A stretch of DNA of 64,000 nt from Talpa occidentalis (GCF_014898055.3 NW_023601433.1:86127106-86191105); one strand, 5' to 3'; positions 1 through 15,030 are shown, counted from the stretch's first letter. The notes: generated by a model from the letters alone, not told the origin. Program-made: numbers and translations.

Positions 1-1511
<1,511 letters not shown>

Positions 1512-2041
1512 CTAAAAGGACAAGTTAGAAAGTTACAAACTAATGACCAAATCTAGTAGGCTTTTCTGAATTAGATTATCTGTTAACTTACAGCAACTAC
1601 TTACATCATTGCAGAACAGCACAAAAATACATCCTGAAACATTTATGTGAGACACAAAAACACTGGTGTTTATAATCTGGTCACTGACTACTTCTCTAGC
1701 TTCCTCACTGATTACTTTCCTACCTCACACTGTATACCTTGGCTATGTTGAATCTTCTTTCAGGCCTAGGAAGACACCAAGCTTTTGCCTTTAGTTTATA
1801 CACCTCCATCCCGCCGATAACACTCTATGACCTTCTCTACCTTAACTTGGGTAATGCTCATTCATCCTTCAGGTCTCAGCATAGATACCATTTATATTCA
1901 GAGAAGCCCACTCCAGTCCTGTATCTATCCTATTATCAGAGTATCATGATATCAGGGTATGTATCATGTAAAATTACAATTGCCTAGTTACTGGTCTGTC
2001 TCTAGCATAGTAAGAGCCATAAGGACAAAAATCATATTGCT

Positions 2042-2316
2042 GGGCCTCCCCAGTGGCGCAGCGGTTGAGCGCTGGGTTGCGAAGCTGCCCGCAGCCTCTG
2101 AGGCACCAGTTCGATCCCCGGCTGCTCCCTGGCCACTGGAGGAGGGTCCCGTATGGCGCGCAGACCTCTCCTGTTGCCCGCTGCTCCCCTCAGCAGTGTA
2201 CTTCTGTTCTTCTGCCTCCTCTGCTCCCTGCTCTGGCTCTGGTGAATTCTCTCACCCTCCCGCGCTTCTGACTGTACCCAGTGCTTGTATAAATAAATGA
2301 ATAAATCTTAAAAAAA
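2042..2316 (+). repeat. tRNA-derived SINE copy 2
   Basis: A full-length plus-strand copy with A-box (GTGGCGCAGCGG) and B-box, ending in AAATAAATGAATAAATC and poly(A). It is flanked by a 15-bp duplication AAAAATCATATTGCT at 2027-2041 and 2317-2331. It lies in an IFT81 intron, antisense to the gene. Confidence 0.9.
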
Positions 2317-2976
2317 AAAAATCATATTGCTTGTATACACTTGACTATCTCTGGAGCCTAGCAGTGTACATAGCCAATTTGGGTGTTGAATAAAAAATAG
2401 TTCAGTGAATGAAAAAAAAAAATCCAACTATTACCTAAAAATTTTAAAAAGTAGTTTTTCATGGGCAATGGCAGGAAATTACTATTTTCTTGCCTGATCA
2501 TATCTAAAAATCTGTAAATTAATCATTCTAAAACTCTTCATTCAAAAAGACAATGTGTATATTTTACTGGGGTTTCTGCTAATGACTGGCTAAATGTGTA
2601 AATCATTTTATATGTACATCTCAAACATGTTTCAAGAACAAACATACCTCTATTATTGTCACTAATTCTTCCACTAATTAGTAGAGTATGTTTAGTAAAA
2701 ACTATGCATAAACTTCCTGTAGAGGAATTAGTTTTTATCAAATTTATTGGTGGGGCAGAGTAGGAGAGACTATTTCACATTTACACTCTATTTCCTACAT
2801 TATATGAAACCCTAAAGGGCAAGGAGAGGTGGTCTCATTCCACTGTTCTTCTCCCATAACATTTGACATTATTTGCGCAAAACTTTCAATCCTAGAAACA
2901 TCTTAAGAGATCAATATTCACTCTATTTTCAGTGACGACCATGGTTACCACAAATAACAGTACTTTGGATGAAAAA

Positions 2977-3243
2977 TTTTTTTTAAAGATTTATTTATTT
3001 ATTTATACAAGCACTGGGTATAGTCAGAAGTGTGGGAGGGTGAGAGAATTCACCAGAGACAGAGCGGGGAACAGAACAGGCAGACCGACAAAATACACTG
3101 CTGAGGGGAGCAGTGGGCGAGATAGGAGAGGTCTGCTGTACCATATGGGACCCTCACCAGAGGCTGGGGATCGAACTGGTACTGCAAAGGCTGCGGGCAG
3201 CTTCGCAGCCCAGTGCTCAACCGCTGCGCCACCAGGGGAGGCC
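2977..3243 (-). repeat. tRNA-derived SINE copy 3
   Basis: A minus-strand copy with recognisable tRNA-like head at the right end and AT-rich tail at the left. The target duplication is degraded (TGAAAAATT-like at both sides). It lies in an IFT81 intron. Confidence 0.85.
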
Positions 3244-4111
3244 CAATATGAAAATATTTGGATAAAAAAAATTTGGAGCACACGCCAAACCCTGGAGGAA
3301 AGCATAGATAGCCAAGATGTGAAACCTGTCTCCACAGATCTCACAATCTATTAGGAGTGACAAGTCGACAAACTACTCACAAGTAGCACAAATCAGTCTG
3401 TGTACACACTCTGGAGTAAAAGAACAAAGTGCTAAACAGAGGCACTTTTCTTAAAATCAAAGTCCTTTGAAATTTTAAACCTGAATCCTTTCTTTCCATA
3501 GTCTTTGATCAGCAATGTGCTTTGAAATCCCAGGACCAGGAGCCAACTAGTCAGAATCCTCAGTAGTTAATGCCAGAACCCATTATCACGACACTCTGGT
3601 AGGGAATGTGCACTGAAATTTTAAATTCCAGGCTCCTTCTCTGTCTTCTCTCTGACTGGGAAAGCCTTTGAGATCTCAACACCAGCTTCTCTGCCCACAC
3701 ACAACCCACGTGGGAGGATCCCATTTCCAATTTGCCAGGACTAGTGTTAATTTATCCCTTTTGTCCTGGTGTAATTATTATGATAGCTCCTTTCTCTCAG
3801 ATTTGGATGACAAACTGTATAGTCACCTAACTGATGAGCAATTCCGAACCCAGGATCCTACTTACCCACAATTCTTAAGGAATACATTATTCTAAAATCC
3901 TAATTTCAGGAATTTTCTATTCATTTACCCTATCAGTAATGATATTTATGTGCAAAAATCACTATTTTAATACATGATTATGCTTGAACATTAGCTGATA
4001 ACGGTTAGCTTTTGGTGCCATCTGAAACTACAGAAACAGCAAATAAAGGAAAAAAGAGATTAACGTGTATTTGAACATGTGCACCTTGAAATCCATTACA
4101 GATACCATTTA

Positions 4112-4354
<243 letters not shown>

Positions 4355-4484
4355 TTAGAAAAGCAATAGCATTTGCTCAAAATACGATTTATCATTTCCT
4401 GCCTGCTTTCCATTACAATTTTAAAAAGATAAAAGCAAAGCTATTCTAAAGTCCATATATACATTAAGCATAAAATTATGCTGT

Positions 4485-4736
4485 GGGCTTCCCTGGTGGT
4501 GCAGAAGATGCAACCTTATGAAGCTATCCACAGGCTCTGCAGCACAAGTTTGATCCCCAGCCAGGGAGCATCCCACATGGCGCAGCAGACCTCTCCTGAC
4601 TCTCCCGCTGCTCTCCTCAGCAGTGTATTTCAGTCAATCTGCCTGTTTTGTTCCCCACTCTGTCTCTGGTGAATCTTAGCCCCACACCTCTGGCCTCTAC
4701 CCCAGTTCTTGTATGCATAAACATTAAAAAAAATTA
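4485..4736 (+). repeat. tRNA-derived SINE copy 4
   Basis: A diverged plus-strand copy of the GTATGCATAAA-tail subfamily. It is flanked by AAAATTATGCTGT (4472-4484) and AAAATCATGCTGT, a 13-bp duplication with one mismatch. Confidence 0.85.
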
Positions 4737-5070
4737 AAATCATGCTGTTAACATGTCACTCGGGTAGGTGGGGAGGTTGTGCTGAACCTTTAACCAGTAT
4801 AGTCAGCCTTAACACTTCATTGTTTTTTATCAAGGATAGCAGATAAATGAGAAAGTGAACTGGGTTTATCTGTCTTTTTTTGATTAGGAGGAAGAATTGA
4901 CTTGCTTCAGAAATTAAAAGTTGTGCATGAAATTAAAAGTTCAAGATTATCTTGAGATTCAGTGTCTGAGGACTAGAGAGACTAAGTCTGGCCTAGGAAG
5001 ACTAATGGTGCCATCAAGGTTTGGCTATTAAAGCACAGTTTTAAGAAAGCAACAAGCGGTAAGATTCTTA

Positions 5071-5175
<105 letters not shown>

Positions 5176-5568
5176 CTAACAAAGGAATTGAAAAATATGT
5201 TATTGTTGTATATTTAACAATGAACAATATTTAAACTCACTGACAAAATTGTACTAACAGAGCATAAAAGGTCTCTTCATAAGACAGATTAAGTATAGAG
5301 GCCCCAGATTCCATGTGAGGGTACGTACAAGTCAGGTCAGGATTCATATCGAAAATGTCAAGCTTAAAAAAATCTCCAATGGAAAAGACCAGTGTATATG
5401 AGGCGTGAGCTGACTTGCAGTACAATAAAGCCTTTTGTAAAAGCATTTTCATTCCAGCACCAAATCTATTTATGTCTGAAAGTAGAGAAACTGTTTCCAA
5501 ATAAGGTACAAGTAGATAATTTAATTTCGAGCTGGTAAAGAACACTTAAAGATAATTTACTATTTCTA

Positions 5569-5841
<273 letters not shown>

Positions 5842-6554
5842 CTTAAATGAGAATAAAAATAGAGAAAAAAGGCCTCAGTATTGACAAGTTTTGGGGGGAA
5901 ATCAGCATCAAGTTCATAGGAAATAGGCGTGAAAAGTATAATTCTACATGACATAGAAAGTGCCATGAAAGAGTTATTTTATTGAAAGAAATCGGACTGT
6001 GAAGACTATATGATGAAAGCTGCAGTATGTTGTATTAACATTTGATGCTGAATGTTTTTGCACAGCATCTGGTGTGGTAACAATCATCTGAAATAACACT
6101 GAGTTACCACAGACAAATGCATAATAAACCCAACCTATTATAATAAATAATAAATCCTAACATCTCTCCCATTCAGCTTTAAATTCTACTCAGGGCTAAA
6201 AACTTGTTAGACTGCAGAGAGGCTTCTAATTTCTGCTTGTTTTTTTTGTTTCATTGCTATTCATTTATTCAAGTTTTTTTATTTCTATTTCTGTTTTTGG
6301 AGGTTTTCATTGCAGAATAAACCTTGGCTTTCACTGATCCTTTTATTTTTTTGTTTTCTATTTCTGCTCTTCCTTTACTATTAATATTATCTTGCTGTGA
6401 GTTCACCGTTAGTCTGATCCTTTCCTACCTTCTTGATATAAAATATTTATTCACTTATTCACTTATTCATAAATATTAAAATATTTATTCACTTTATTCA
6501 TTTATTCACTTATTCACTTTCAAATATTTTTTAAGTTTAAATTTATTTATTTAT

Positions 6555-6814
6555 TAAAAAGATTTACTTATTTATACAAGAACTGGGGTACGGGCCAGAT
6601 GTTCGGGAGGGTGAGAGGATTCACCAGAGACAGAGCGGGGAACAGAGCAGGCAGACTGACTGAAATACACTGCTGAAGGGAGCAGCAGGAGAGACAGGAG
6701 AGGTCTGCTGCACCATGCGGGTAACTCCGTGGCCAGCAGGGATAAACCCGTGCTGCAGAGGCTGACCAACAGCTTCACAGCGCTGTTCTCAACCGCCTGC
6801 GCCATGAGAGAGGC
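6555..6814 (-). repeat. tRNA-derived SINE copy 5
   Basis: A diverged minus-strand copy. The tail is AAATAAGTAAATC-like and the body shows the CTGTCTCTGGTGAATC block shared by most copies. It is set in AT-rich repeat-like DNA of IFT81 intron 1. Confidence 0.82.
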
Positions 6815-7199
6815 CTGTTTTTTTAAGTTTTATTTTAACTTTGGGGGTTACACTTTTGCACTTCCATAGATGCACGTTCTACTCACCCTCGACCAATTCT
6901 TTTCTTCTTTTTTTAATAGCAGCCCGTGCAATTCCAGATTTCTGATTTCTCTTGAAACTCAGATCTGGTAAGTCTGGGCCCATGATTGCGCAGGGCCACC
7001 AACCAAAGCTGTATAGAGGCTGTACTCTTTAACTGGGGCACAAGCTCTTTGGTTCTGTTTGGTTTTCCTCCACCAAGCATTTCTCACCCATTTGTGTTAT
7101 CAACTTGGTATTGTAGGCAGAGGCTTCTCCAGCCCCTGAGAAACTCAGGCCTTTATTTCCTTTGCATTCAATATGATAAGAGCCTCATGTTTTCAGTCC

Positions 7200-7440
7200 C
7201 ACCTCTCCCATTCCAAATCATCTGTAGCCTTCTCTTAGCCTATAAAATAAAGCCCAGACTTCTTGGGTTTCTAGACTCTCTAGGTCTAGCTCCATTCAGC
7301 CTTGCACTCTTTCCACCTTCAGCCAACAGAAATAGTCACTGCTTCCCAAAGAGTTTTGACCCTCTGACTTTCCTCTGACATCTGTTAATACTGTTTTTTC
7401 CTCCTAGAAGGACTATTCTCCATTCCCCCCTTTCCAAAAG
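7200..7440 (+). repeat. L2-like LINE fossil
   Basis: The stretch with AAATAAAGCCCAGACTTC, then a cattcagccttgcactc-like block, resembles the 3' part of the ancient L2 family. It is strongly diverged and assigned from memory of the consensus only. Confidence 0.45.
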
Positions 7441-8761
7441 TGCAAATCCTAAGCGTCATTATTTAATTTTTTTATAGAGGTAACATGTGTTTAGAATACT
7501 GTATGCTATTTGTTACCACACCACAGCAACCACCAGAGCACTCCATCATAGGTCAAAGCTAAAACAGCTTTATCCAAGTTCTTTCTCATTGTTTCCTGCA
7601 TTCATTTATCACTTGTTTAGGGGAATAAATGATAGAAATTTTGCGGGCAGACCATTTTTTAAATTAGTAGATATTTAAATGAATTTTTAAAATTCCAATG
7701 CAATGCTAAAAAATTAAAGAAAAAATTACTTCAGTGTTTCCTAATTGCTTTTAGCCATGAAAGGGGTAGATGCCATTTTATCTAAGATATTAGTGGGGGC
7801 CGCTCTGAAATAATAGGTCTCTCAGGTTGAGTGGGTGGTGCTGGATATTAAGTCTAACATCAAAATGTAAAGATAAAATTTTTCCACAATTATGATAAAA
7901 TTACGAGTAGTTGCATATTTTGGCTTAAAAAAAAAAAAAAGCCCCGAGTAACCAATGGAATTTATAAATCTGAGGTTCCCTTTAAGCTATAAAAGAAAAA
8001 CCTCAATCAAAAATCCACATCACAGAGGCAAGTTTTCCCTTGTTAAAAGTAGTTTACGTAAAAGTCCACGTCATGACCTTCACGCGCATATATATTTAAT
8101 GATTTAGAAATCATTAGAATCACATTCCTTCTCCTTCAAGAACAAAATTGAGTAACTGTACAAACGTGGCAAATGTCACCTGGAGGGGAAAAGAAACAAG
8201 GTGGGGGTCTCCCCCTAGCCGCCCACCGGCTTTCAGGGGTCACCAGCTAAGGACAGCGAGGTGCAGAACAGGTGGGTGTCTGTGCCCGGCGGGCTCTGCG
8301 CTCTAAAATTAGCAAAAGCAATTACTCAGGCCTCGGGGGGCCGGTCGCCGGCTGGGCCACCCGCTCCCCCACTTCGGGAGCCGAGGCCCCGGCGGGCGGC
8401 GTTAAACCAGGACGGGCGCGTCCGGGGCTCGACTCGGCGCAGGAACCCGCCGCCCGCCCGGGCCGGCCCCCGCGGGCCCTCCGCCTCCGACGGACCCCCA
8501 CAGCAGGGCGCCCGCCGCCGGGGCTGGGGGGGCCGGGACAGGGGACCCCAAATTCGACGGGTTCCTCGCGGGGGCTGCTGAGCCGTGCGGCCCCTCCCGC
8601 TGGGGAGCAGCCTGGAGGGCAGCGAGGCCGCCCCGGGGCCCGATCCCCGACGTGGGGCTTCCCTGCGGGGACCCCGCGACTCGCTGCACTGTAAAGAGGA
8701 GGGGGCGGGAGTTCTATCTCGGGGTTCGGGGGCATTTCCGACCGCGGGTTGGCGAGGTTAC

Positions 8762-8870
8762 CTCCAATTGTCCTCTCGAAACCACTTTTCTTTCCCCACC
8801 CCCCAAAAAGCTTTGGGGCGCCAGTGGGTTGCTAGAGATGAGCTCCTTGGTAACGGTTGCTAGGCCGTGG
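8762..8870 (-). other. IFT81: possible 5' non-coding exon of IFT81
   Basis: The first coding exon has a splice acceptor just before the ATG, so an upstream non-coding exon must exist. In the CpG island a reasonable donor (GAG followed by GTAACC on the minus strand) ends an exon at 8762. The transcription start would then be near 8850-8870, beside the CRE, ETS and RFX-like motifs. No transcript evidence is available, so both borders are guesses. Confidence 0.35.
8828..8861. promoter_or_regulatory. cluster of RFX X-box-like half-sites
   Basis: Three RFX-type half-sites occur within 34 bases: GTTGCT at 8828-8833, GGTAAC at 8849-8854 and GTTGCT at 8856-8861. RFX factors drive many ciliary genes through X-boxes made of paired GTNRCC and RGYAAC halves. 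Here the last two halves are in reversed order with one base between them, so this is not a canonical X-box. The position close to the inferred IFT81 start makes a functional role plausible. Confidence 0.45.
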
Positions 8871-8885
8871 CGTACGTCATTTCCG

Positions 8886-8962
8886 GCGGGGCGGGCCGGC
8901 GCGCTTCCGGCGGGGCGGGGCGAGGGGGGCGGGGCGAGGGGGCGGGGCGAGGGCGGGGCGGG
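8886..8962. promoter_or_regulatory. tandem GC-box (Sp1-type) array
   Basis: Repeated GGGGCGGGG-type boxes separated by GCGAGGG spacers form a short imperfect tandem array in the CpG island. Such arrays bind Sp/KLF factors in TATA-less promoters. Confidence 0.6.
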
Positions 8963-10349
8963 CGCCCCGGGCTCGAGGGGAGCGGCGGCCGCGGGCTGGC
9001 GCGGGCTGGGGGCGCGTGGGCCTCGGGAAGGGGAGACGGGGGTGGGCCCGGGTGCCGCGGGCTCGAGGGCTGGACGCCTCGGCCGACAGCCTGGAGACCT
9101 GCGGAGCTGTCGCGTCTGCAAAGTTGCCGAACGTCCTGCAGTCTGCATTTCACAGACTCGCTCGCTCGCCTGTGCAGACCGCGTGCTCGCCCGCCCGTCC
9201 ATTCATCACCCAAAGGCCGACGACGCCCCTGAGGAGGGAGCCTTTGGTTTGGGCTTCACGTTTAGGATTTTGACCCAAGTGTCTGCATATGCGGTTACGC
9301 GTAGGAACGATTGCAGAGGATGGAAAAAAGGAGACATTGCACAGAGAGAGCAGCTTCTGTGTCACGTCGTCTGTACTGGGAATTAAACTGTTTTTAATCC
9401 AGTAATTAAAAAAAAAGTTGAGAACCTAAAAAAAAAAAAAATCAATGGCCTGAAGACTCCACGAGCGCCTCTTTTAGGCACCTGCGGACATAAATGAAGC
9501 CCTCCTTGTGGCTTCGTGAAGGTCACTGTGGGGCAGGCAGAAGTAAGGTCTTCATACCCATCACGGGAGACTCAAACTAGGATTGACAAGGAACCCCAGG
9601 ATGGTCCCAGCCGCCTGGGGGAGACCTGAGGTAGTGACTAGTGTTTTGAAAGCACCCCTATTAGAATGGAGATGATGTCAGCTGGCAATGAAAAAAAGGG
9701 AAAACAAGTGAAATTCCTTACACTCTGAAAATTGACTTGCCTGCTTAGACATCTTAGAAGAAACCAACTACAGATTGAGCATCGACTTAGAACAACAAAT
9801 TCCTCATGAGGCTCTCCCCACATGCCCACACTGGCGCTAGGAAGGCACTGCAGAGCAGGACTTACCCACCTGGTCACGACCTGGTCACAGAGCTGACAGT
9901 CTGGTGCAGGAGGGGAGACATCTGACTGAGTAACACCAATACAACAATGCTAAATGCTATATTAAAAAAGCAGCCAGTGATGCAGCACCCAGCTGAAAGG
10001 TCCCAATTTTGTGGCTCAAGGGGGCCATACTCTCCAGACAGTTCCATCAGACAAAGTGATATTTAAGGATTAGTGAAATAGGAAAGTGTGGGGGAGGTTT
10101 TCAGGCAGAGGGAACAGAACATTCCAGGTCGGGTTCTTGGCTGACTGCCTTCTGATGATTGAACTATCAAGACAAGGTGCCCCTGCAAGGTACTTGGAGA
10201 GCAGACAGACCCATCCCGGCTCACAGACACTCAAGAGCAACTGTAGGAGGCAGCGCTTGGAATCTTGAACAAATAACTGGGAGAAACAACCAAAGATTTA
10301 CACAAGGGACTGATTCGTGGCGTCTGTGGGCTGGGTGGGCAGCTGCTCT

Positions 10350-10790
10350 TGGATGCCTGGGCTTGAATTCTGGGTCTACCTTGTATGGCCTCCTCTCTCT
10401 GGGCTTCTGTTTCCTCTTTTTAAAAATGTGGCTAGGGCCTCCCTGGTGGCACAGCGGGTTGAGCGCAGCGCTGTGAAGCTGTCGGCAGCCTCTGCAGTGC
10501 CGGTTCGATTCCCGGCCTGCCAGGGAGCTACCCACATGGTGCGGCAGACCTCTCCTGTTTCATCCGCTGCTCCCCTCAGCAGTGTCTTTGGTCTGTCTGC
10601 CTGTTTTGCTCCATGCTCTGTCTCTGGTGAATTTTTTCACCCTCCCATGCCTTTGGCTTTACCCCAGTGCTTGTATAAAAATAAATAAATCTTAAAAAAT
10701 AAAAATGTGGCTAGAAAAATACTTTCCCCAAAGGGCAGATGAGAGAATGAAGTGAGTTAATACAGGTAAAGTGATTAGAATAGTAGCTGA
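10350..10790 (+). repeat. MIR interrupted by SINE copy 6
   Basis: The left part has the MIR block ending in GGCTTCTGTTTCCTC, and the right part has the GAGTTAATACAGGTAAAGTG block. The younger SINE at 10436-10700 splits them. Confidence 0.6.
10436..10700 (+). repeat. tRNA-derived SINE copy 6
   Basis: A full plus-strand copy, flanked by the exact 14-bp duplication AAAAATGTGGCTAG at 10422-10435 and 10701-10714. It is intermediate between the two main subfamilies. Confidence 0.9.
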
Positions 10791-11467
10791 CATTGGAAGA
10801 CCTAAGGACATTTTACCGTTTTTTCTTCTTTTTTAAAAAGTGCAATGATTAGATGACTGCTTCTATAGGATCTACAGATGTAGGCTATAGAAAGATAACA
10901 CCGTCATACCTAGTAGTTTTTAGTTCCTCCTCTGCCTGTCGATGCTGTCATAGAAACACTATATTTTCAGTTACGAAGATGCAATCCTGTGTATATTCTA
11001 GTAAGCAACGGAATCCACTCGCACTCAAACTTGAATGGATTTTATCCTTAATGTGGTTGCTCTGGAACAGAGAAGAATTGGAGGCCAGTTAACATGCTTC
11101 CTGGGTTCCATATACTGAGAAGTTAGCAAAAAGAAAGAGACGCGGAAGGGACTGTCCATACTGAGTCCCTGCCTATCTGAGGCCAAAGGAAGTCTTGCTG
11201 CCTCGCTCTGATTCACTTAAGTTGAAACCTTGGAGGTTCATGGGGTTCCAGGAGAAACTTCTCAGCAACAACTGTGAAGACACTGCTGGGAAGACATTTC
11301 TAATCACAAATCAAACCATGCATGTAAAGATGCCTTTCCCTAAGAATCTTCCTTGTAAACTCTCTTGGCTGCACGCCATTTGCCATTTTTAATGGCTGAC
11401 AGGAAGTCCTGGTGATGGGAGACAGCTCTCCTGAAAGATTCCCATTCCTACTCTGATGCATTTGTTT

Positions 11468-11930
11468 TCTAAATAGCTTTACTAAGATATAATTTACCAG
11501 CAGACATCATGCTCTTTTAAAGTGAACAGTTTAGGCGCTCTTAGCACTCACCAAATTGTGCAACCATCAGCACTCTCTCATTTCAGGACATTTCCATTGT
11601 CCCTAAAAGAAATCCCCTTCCCTTTAGCCATCATCTCCCAGTTTGCTGTGGAAAAAACCCCAGCACTTCCCAGGGCCTGGCCACCAGTAATCTGCTTTCC
11701 TTGTCTATGGATTTGCTTTTTTCTGTACGTTTCATATAAACCATAATATATGAGGCTCTTTGTGTCTGGCTTCTTTTACTTAGCATGTTTTCAAAATTCA
11801 CACATGTTGGAGCATCACTCAGTACTTCACTCCATTTTATGGCAGAATAATCAACCTTTATTGAATTTTTTCTACCTTTTGGTGCTAAGAACCTTCGTGT
11901 ACATCGCTCCTTTATGGGTAAAGCACTTCC
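11468..11930 (-). repeat. L1 3'-end fossil (L1M type)
   Basis: Read on plus, it starts with the AAGATATAATTTACC block and continues through the ATGGATTTGC and TTAGCATGTTTTCAA blocks. This is the reverse complement of an old mammalian L1 ORF2/3' UTR. Coding capacity is lost. Confidence 0.75.
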
Positions 11931-14900
11931 ATTGGCTGAGATGAATAGGGTCAGCGGTGTGGGTCAGTGGGGCAGGGGCATTCATTCTTGGATTAGTGTT
12001 TTCATTTCAATGTCTGTTAACTTGGCCTCTTGGGTGCCTATGATAATAGACTGCAGGACCCAAGGTTGTGGATTCTCTAGAGCTTTAAGGTTGTGACTAC
12101 AGACTATAGCTGAAATTGACTTGTCCCTTGATAATAAAACACTAAAATTCCCAATATGTTTCTCACCTGAAGTCCCCTGATAAGAAGATGCTGTTCCGTG
12201 GAAATGTGCTGTTAAATGCTCACTGGTCTCCAGTGGAGAAGAGGGTGGGGAAGAGGCGCAGGGGAGGTGAGGAAGGAACCAGAAACTGCCCCCTGCAACT
12301 CCTTTATTTCACCATGTAGTTACTGCAAGAACCATCCACAGTCGTGACCTTCTTTCTGGTTATTCAAAGGGGGAGAAATCACCCGGTCTAGTGTGTTTTT
12401 AAAGACTCCTTTTAGTATAAGATAAAATTAAGAAGAGCCATTACTTCATGTAATTGTGAAGTCTAAGGTTATCCCTACCTTCAGGTATGGCTTGATCTAG
12501 GAACTCAATGATGGTCTCTTGACACTCTCCTTCTCTCTGTCTCTTATTGCACTTTCTTCTGAATGGGCTGTTAGTAGCAACAGACTTTCATTCTTCCAAC
12601 CTAGCAACCTCAGTAAAAAAAAGAATCTTTTCTTCGAATACTTCTAGCAAATTCTCAGGGCCATCTCTCATTGGTCTGAAGTGTGTCAGTCCATTCTTGA
12701 ATCAGTTGATATGACTCTTATTGACATAATAATAGACGGGATGAGGGTGACTCCCCAAAAGGAAGGGCTGAATTCTATTACCAAAGGTAATAAATGCTGT
12801 GTAAACATGAACAACTGATGTCCCAAACCGATTGTCAGAAAAGGTAGTGTGTCCTTCAGGCCTGGTAAGCAAAACGAGAAGAGGAAGAAATGAACCTGTA
12901 CCTATTGTGTGGAGTTTCTCTCCTGGCAAACCTTCTCCCTGCTTCCCATCCAACATGTGATCTTTCCTTGGTGCAGGCTTCCACAGTGGGCCAAATTAGG
13001 TCTTCAGCTCACAGCAGACCCGTGAGGTCTACAAATACCTGACGATGCCATGGACATAATATCCCCAGTCCCTTCTCATGTCAGAAGTTCCAAACAAGAA
13101 CTTTCCTGTGCAAAGTACAGGGAAGCCAAGCCAATTTTCTGGTTTTGGTATTAAATTTAGACCTTTCATTCTGACCAGGAGATATTTCTGGATGCTGCAC
13201 GAGTATTCAGCAAATGCCAGTTGTCAAGATGAGATCCCATCTGCGGCTACTCTGCATGCTGCCCACTTATCTCATTCTTTTAAAGTTGGGGAAAATGACC
13301 CAGGTTCAGGAAGACATTCAGAAGTGGGTTATTCTGATACCCATTCATCGTCATTTAATGCCTTTGCCATCTAGGTTACCTGGAGAGAAAAGAAATTAAA
13401 TTTAAACAGAAACCTGAAATGAATGGTGCAGATATCCTAAATTGTCTGCTCTGACAGTTTACTCTTGTGGGTATGTTCAGGGGCAGAATGTGCTTTTCTA
13501 AAAGGTAACCAGACAGATTATATGTGAAACATTCAACTGAATGGATGAGATGCCGGAGGTCTTATTAAATGTATGCCTGGTACTACATTTTTGTCAAATG
13601 GTTTTTTTAATGGGTTTTGTGAAATTAATGGGCAATGCAGAGCTGTCAAAATAGTATGTAATTCATAGTAACTCCCTGGTTATCAGGCAGGATTGAAATA
13701 TAGGAGGCTCCCAGCGTTCTTCCTGGGCTAAGAACAAAAAACCAGGTCACCGCTTACTGAGTACTTACTGTATGTCAGGAACCATGTTAAATATGTCACA
13801 TATGTTTCAGAATTTATTAAAATATTCATTTATGTGTGTTCTCCTTCTGTTTCCCCTCCTCTGGAAACAATGTGCCCTGCCTTGAGTTTCGCAAGTTGAA
13901 ATCAAAAGCTGTCCTTTTCTTTTTTGTAAAGTTCTGAAGTCTTTGAGGGAGATGGTACTGCTGGTCCTCCAGGGGGGTTGGTGGAGAAGGGAAGTTCCTT
14001 CTAGAATAAGGAGAGAAGAAAGAGGCTAAGAAGACTGGGAAAGACCAGGGGGTGGTAAGTCTGGGCAGCTTCTAAGAGAGCAGAAATGCCCGGGGAGGCC
14101 ACAGTGAGAGCCCAGTGGCTTGAAGTATGCCCAGAACTCTTCTCACAAGACTGACATTGAAGCCTTGATGCCACCGGGCCAAAAAGGCCAGGCAACCTGG
14201 GGCAGGGGGTGACCCCTGTGGCAGGGGGAGAGGGTAGGCCACTGACAGAGCTCTGCAGGGAAAGGACTCAGGGACCCAGGATATGTGTACAGCAGGGGCA
14301 GAGTGCCAGCTGGGAGTTGGATTTCAGTGGATTATTAAATAATACACTTCTTCTTGCAGATCCAGTCATGGGCTAAGTGGGTAAGCTCTGTAGCAGTCAG
14401 CTTCCCGGCCCCATAAAGATGGCGCACTCTGGGCAAAGGAGACAGCTGAATAAAGGACTATTTATATAGATGTGGGCGGGGCTTAGAAAACCCACAAAGG
14501 CAGCCACTCCTATTCTAGGCTGGAATCAGCAGCAAGAAAGGGTATGGGCACCAGAGGTTCACAGAAGAGCTCAGGGAGAAGGCTGCCTCCCAGGAGCCTT
14601 TAGAGGCAGCCAGTCTTCACCCCACTCTCCACCTACCCTATGATCCCTACCTGGCCTCCCATTACTGGGGTGCCAAAGGGACCACCAGGCCCACCCCATC
14701 CAAGCTGACTGGGCTCCCAGCAGGGAAGTAAATGGAGGAGTGGAGAGCTGGAGGGGGCAGACTGAATGAGTTAGAAATTGAATTATGTGTTGCATGATAC
14801 CATGAACGACAGGCAGAATGGCCTTATGGAGTTCACCAAGTCTGTGCCCATGTTTTTCCAAGCCATCTTGGCTCCCTCCCAGAAGTTCCAAGTGTGGCCT

Positions 14901-14934
14901 GGAGTTGGGGCTATTTTCATCCCAGCACACTGCC

Positions 14935-15030
14935 TCCACCGCATCCTCTCATTGAATCTTCATGACAAATCTGTCAGAACAATATTATTTTTTCTGCTTT
15001 TTTTTTTTTAAGGAAACTGAGGCATGGTGG
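14935..15030 (-). repeat. MIR fragment
   Basis: It has the TCTCATTGAATCTTCATGAC and AAGGAAACTGAGGCATG blocks typical of antisense MIR. Confidence 0.6.

Larger units (their letters stand above)
5842..8200 (-). other. IFT81 intron before the start-codon exon
   Basis: This AT-rich intron contains SINE copy 5, TTCATTTATTCA-type low-complexity DNA at about 6440-6545 and an L2-like fossil at about 7200-7440. No further coding exon is recognised. Confidence 0.6.
8270..9130. promoter_or_regulatory. CpG island / IFT81 promoter region
   Basis: The region is extremely rich in G, C and CpG, in contrast with AT-rich flanks. It holds a cluster of GC boxes at about 8886-8962, a TACGTCA half-CRE at 8873-8879 directly followed by an ETS core TTCCGG at 8881-8886, and a second TTCCGG near 8905. 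It sits upstream of the IFT81 start-codon exon. CpG-island promoters are often bidirectional, but I see no convincing plus-strand gene starting here; the long open frames are a consequence of GC content. Confidence 0.85.
9390..11465. other. intergenic stretch next to the CpG island
   Basis: A MIR split by SINE copy 6 occupies about 10350-10790. The rest is unique-looking sequence without a coding region I can support. Confidence 0.55.

Noticed and set aside
5237..5545. 102-codon open frame on minus inside an IFT81 intron
   Set aside because: It looks protein-like but matches nothing I know. IFT81 exons on each side join in frame without it and it has no convincing splice sites.
6986..7378. 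130-codon open frame on plus
   Set aside because: It overlaps an L2-like fossil and has no family resemblance or start context.
8261..9386. Several long overlapping open frames on both strands, up to 244 codons
   Set aside because: They lie in a CpG island where stop codons are rare, have low-complexity Arg/Pro/Gly composition and match no family I know.
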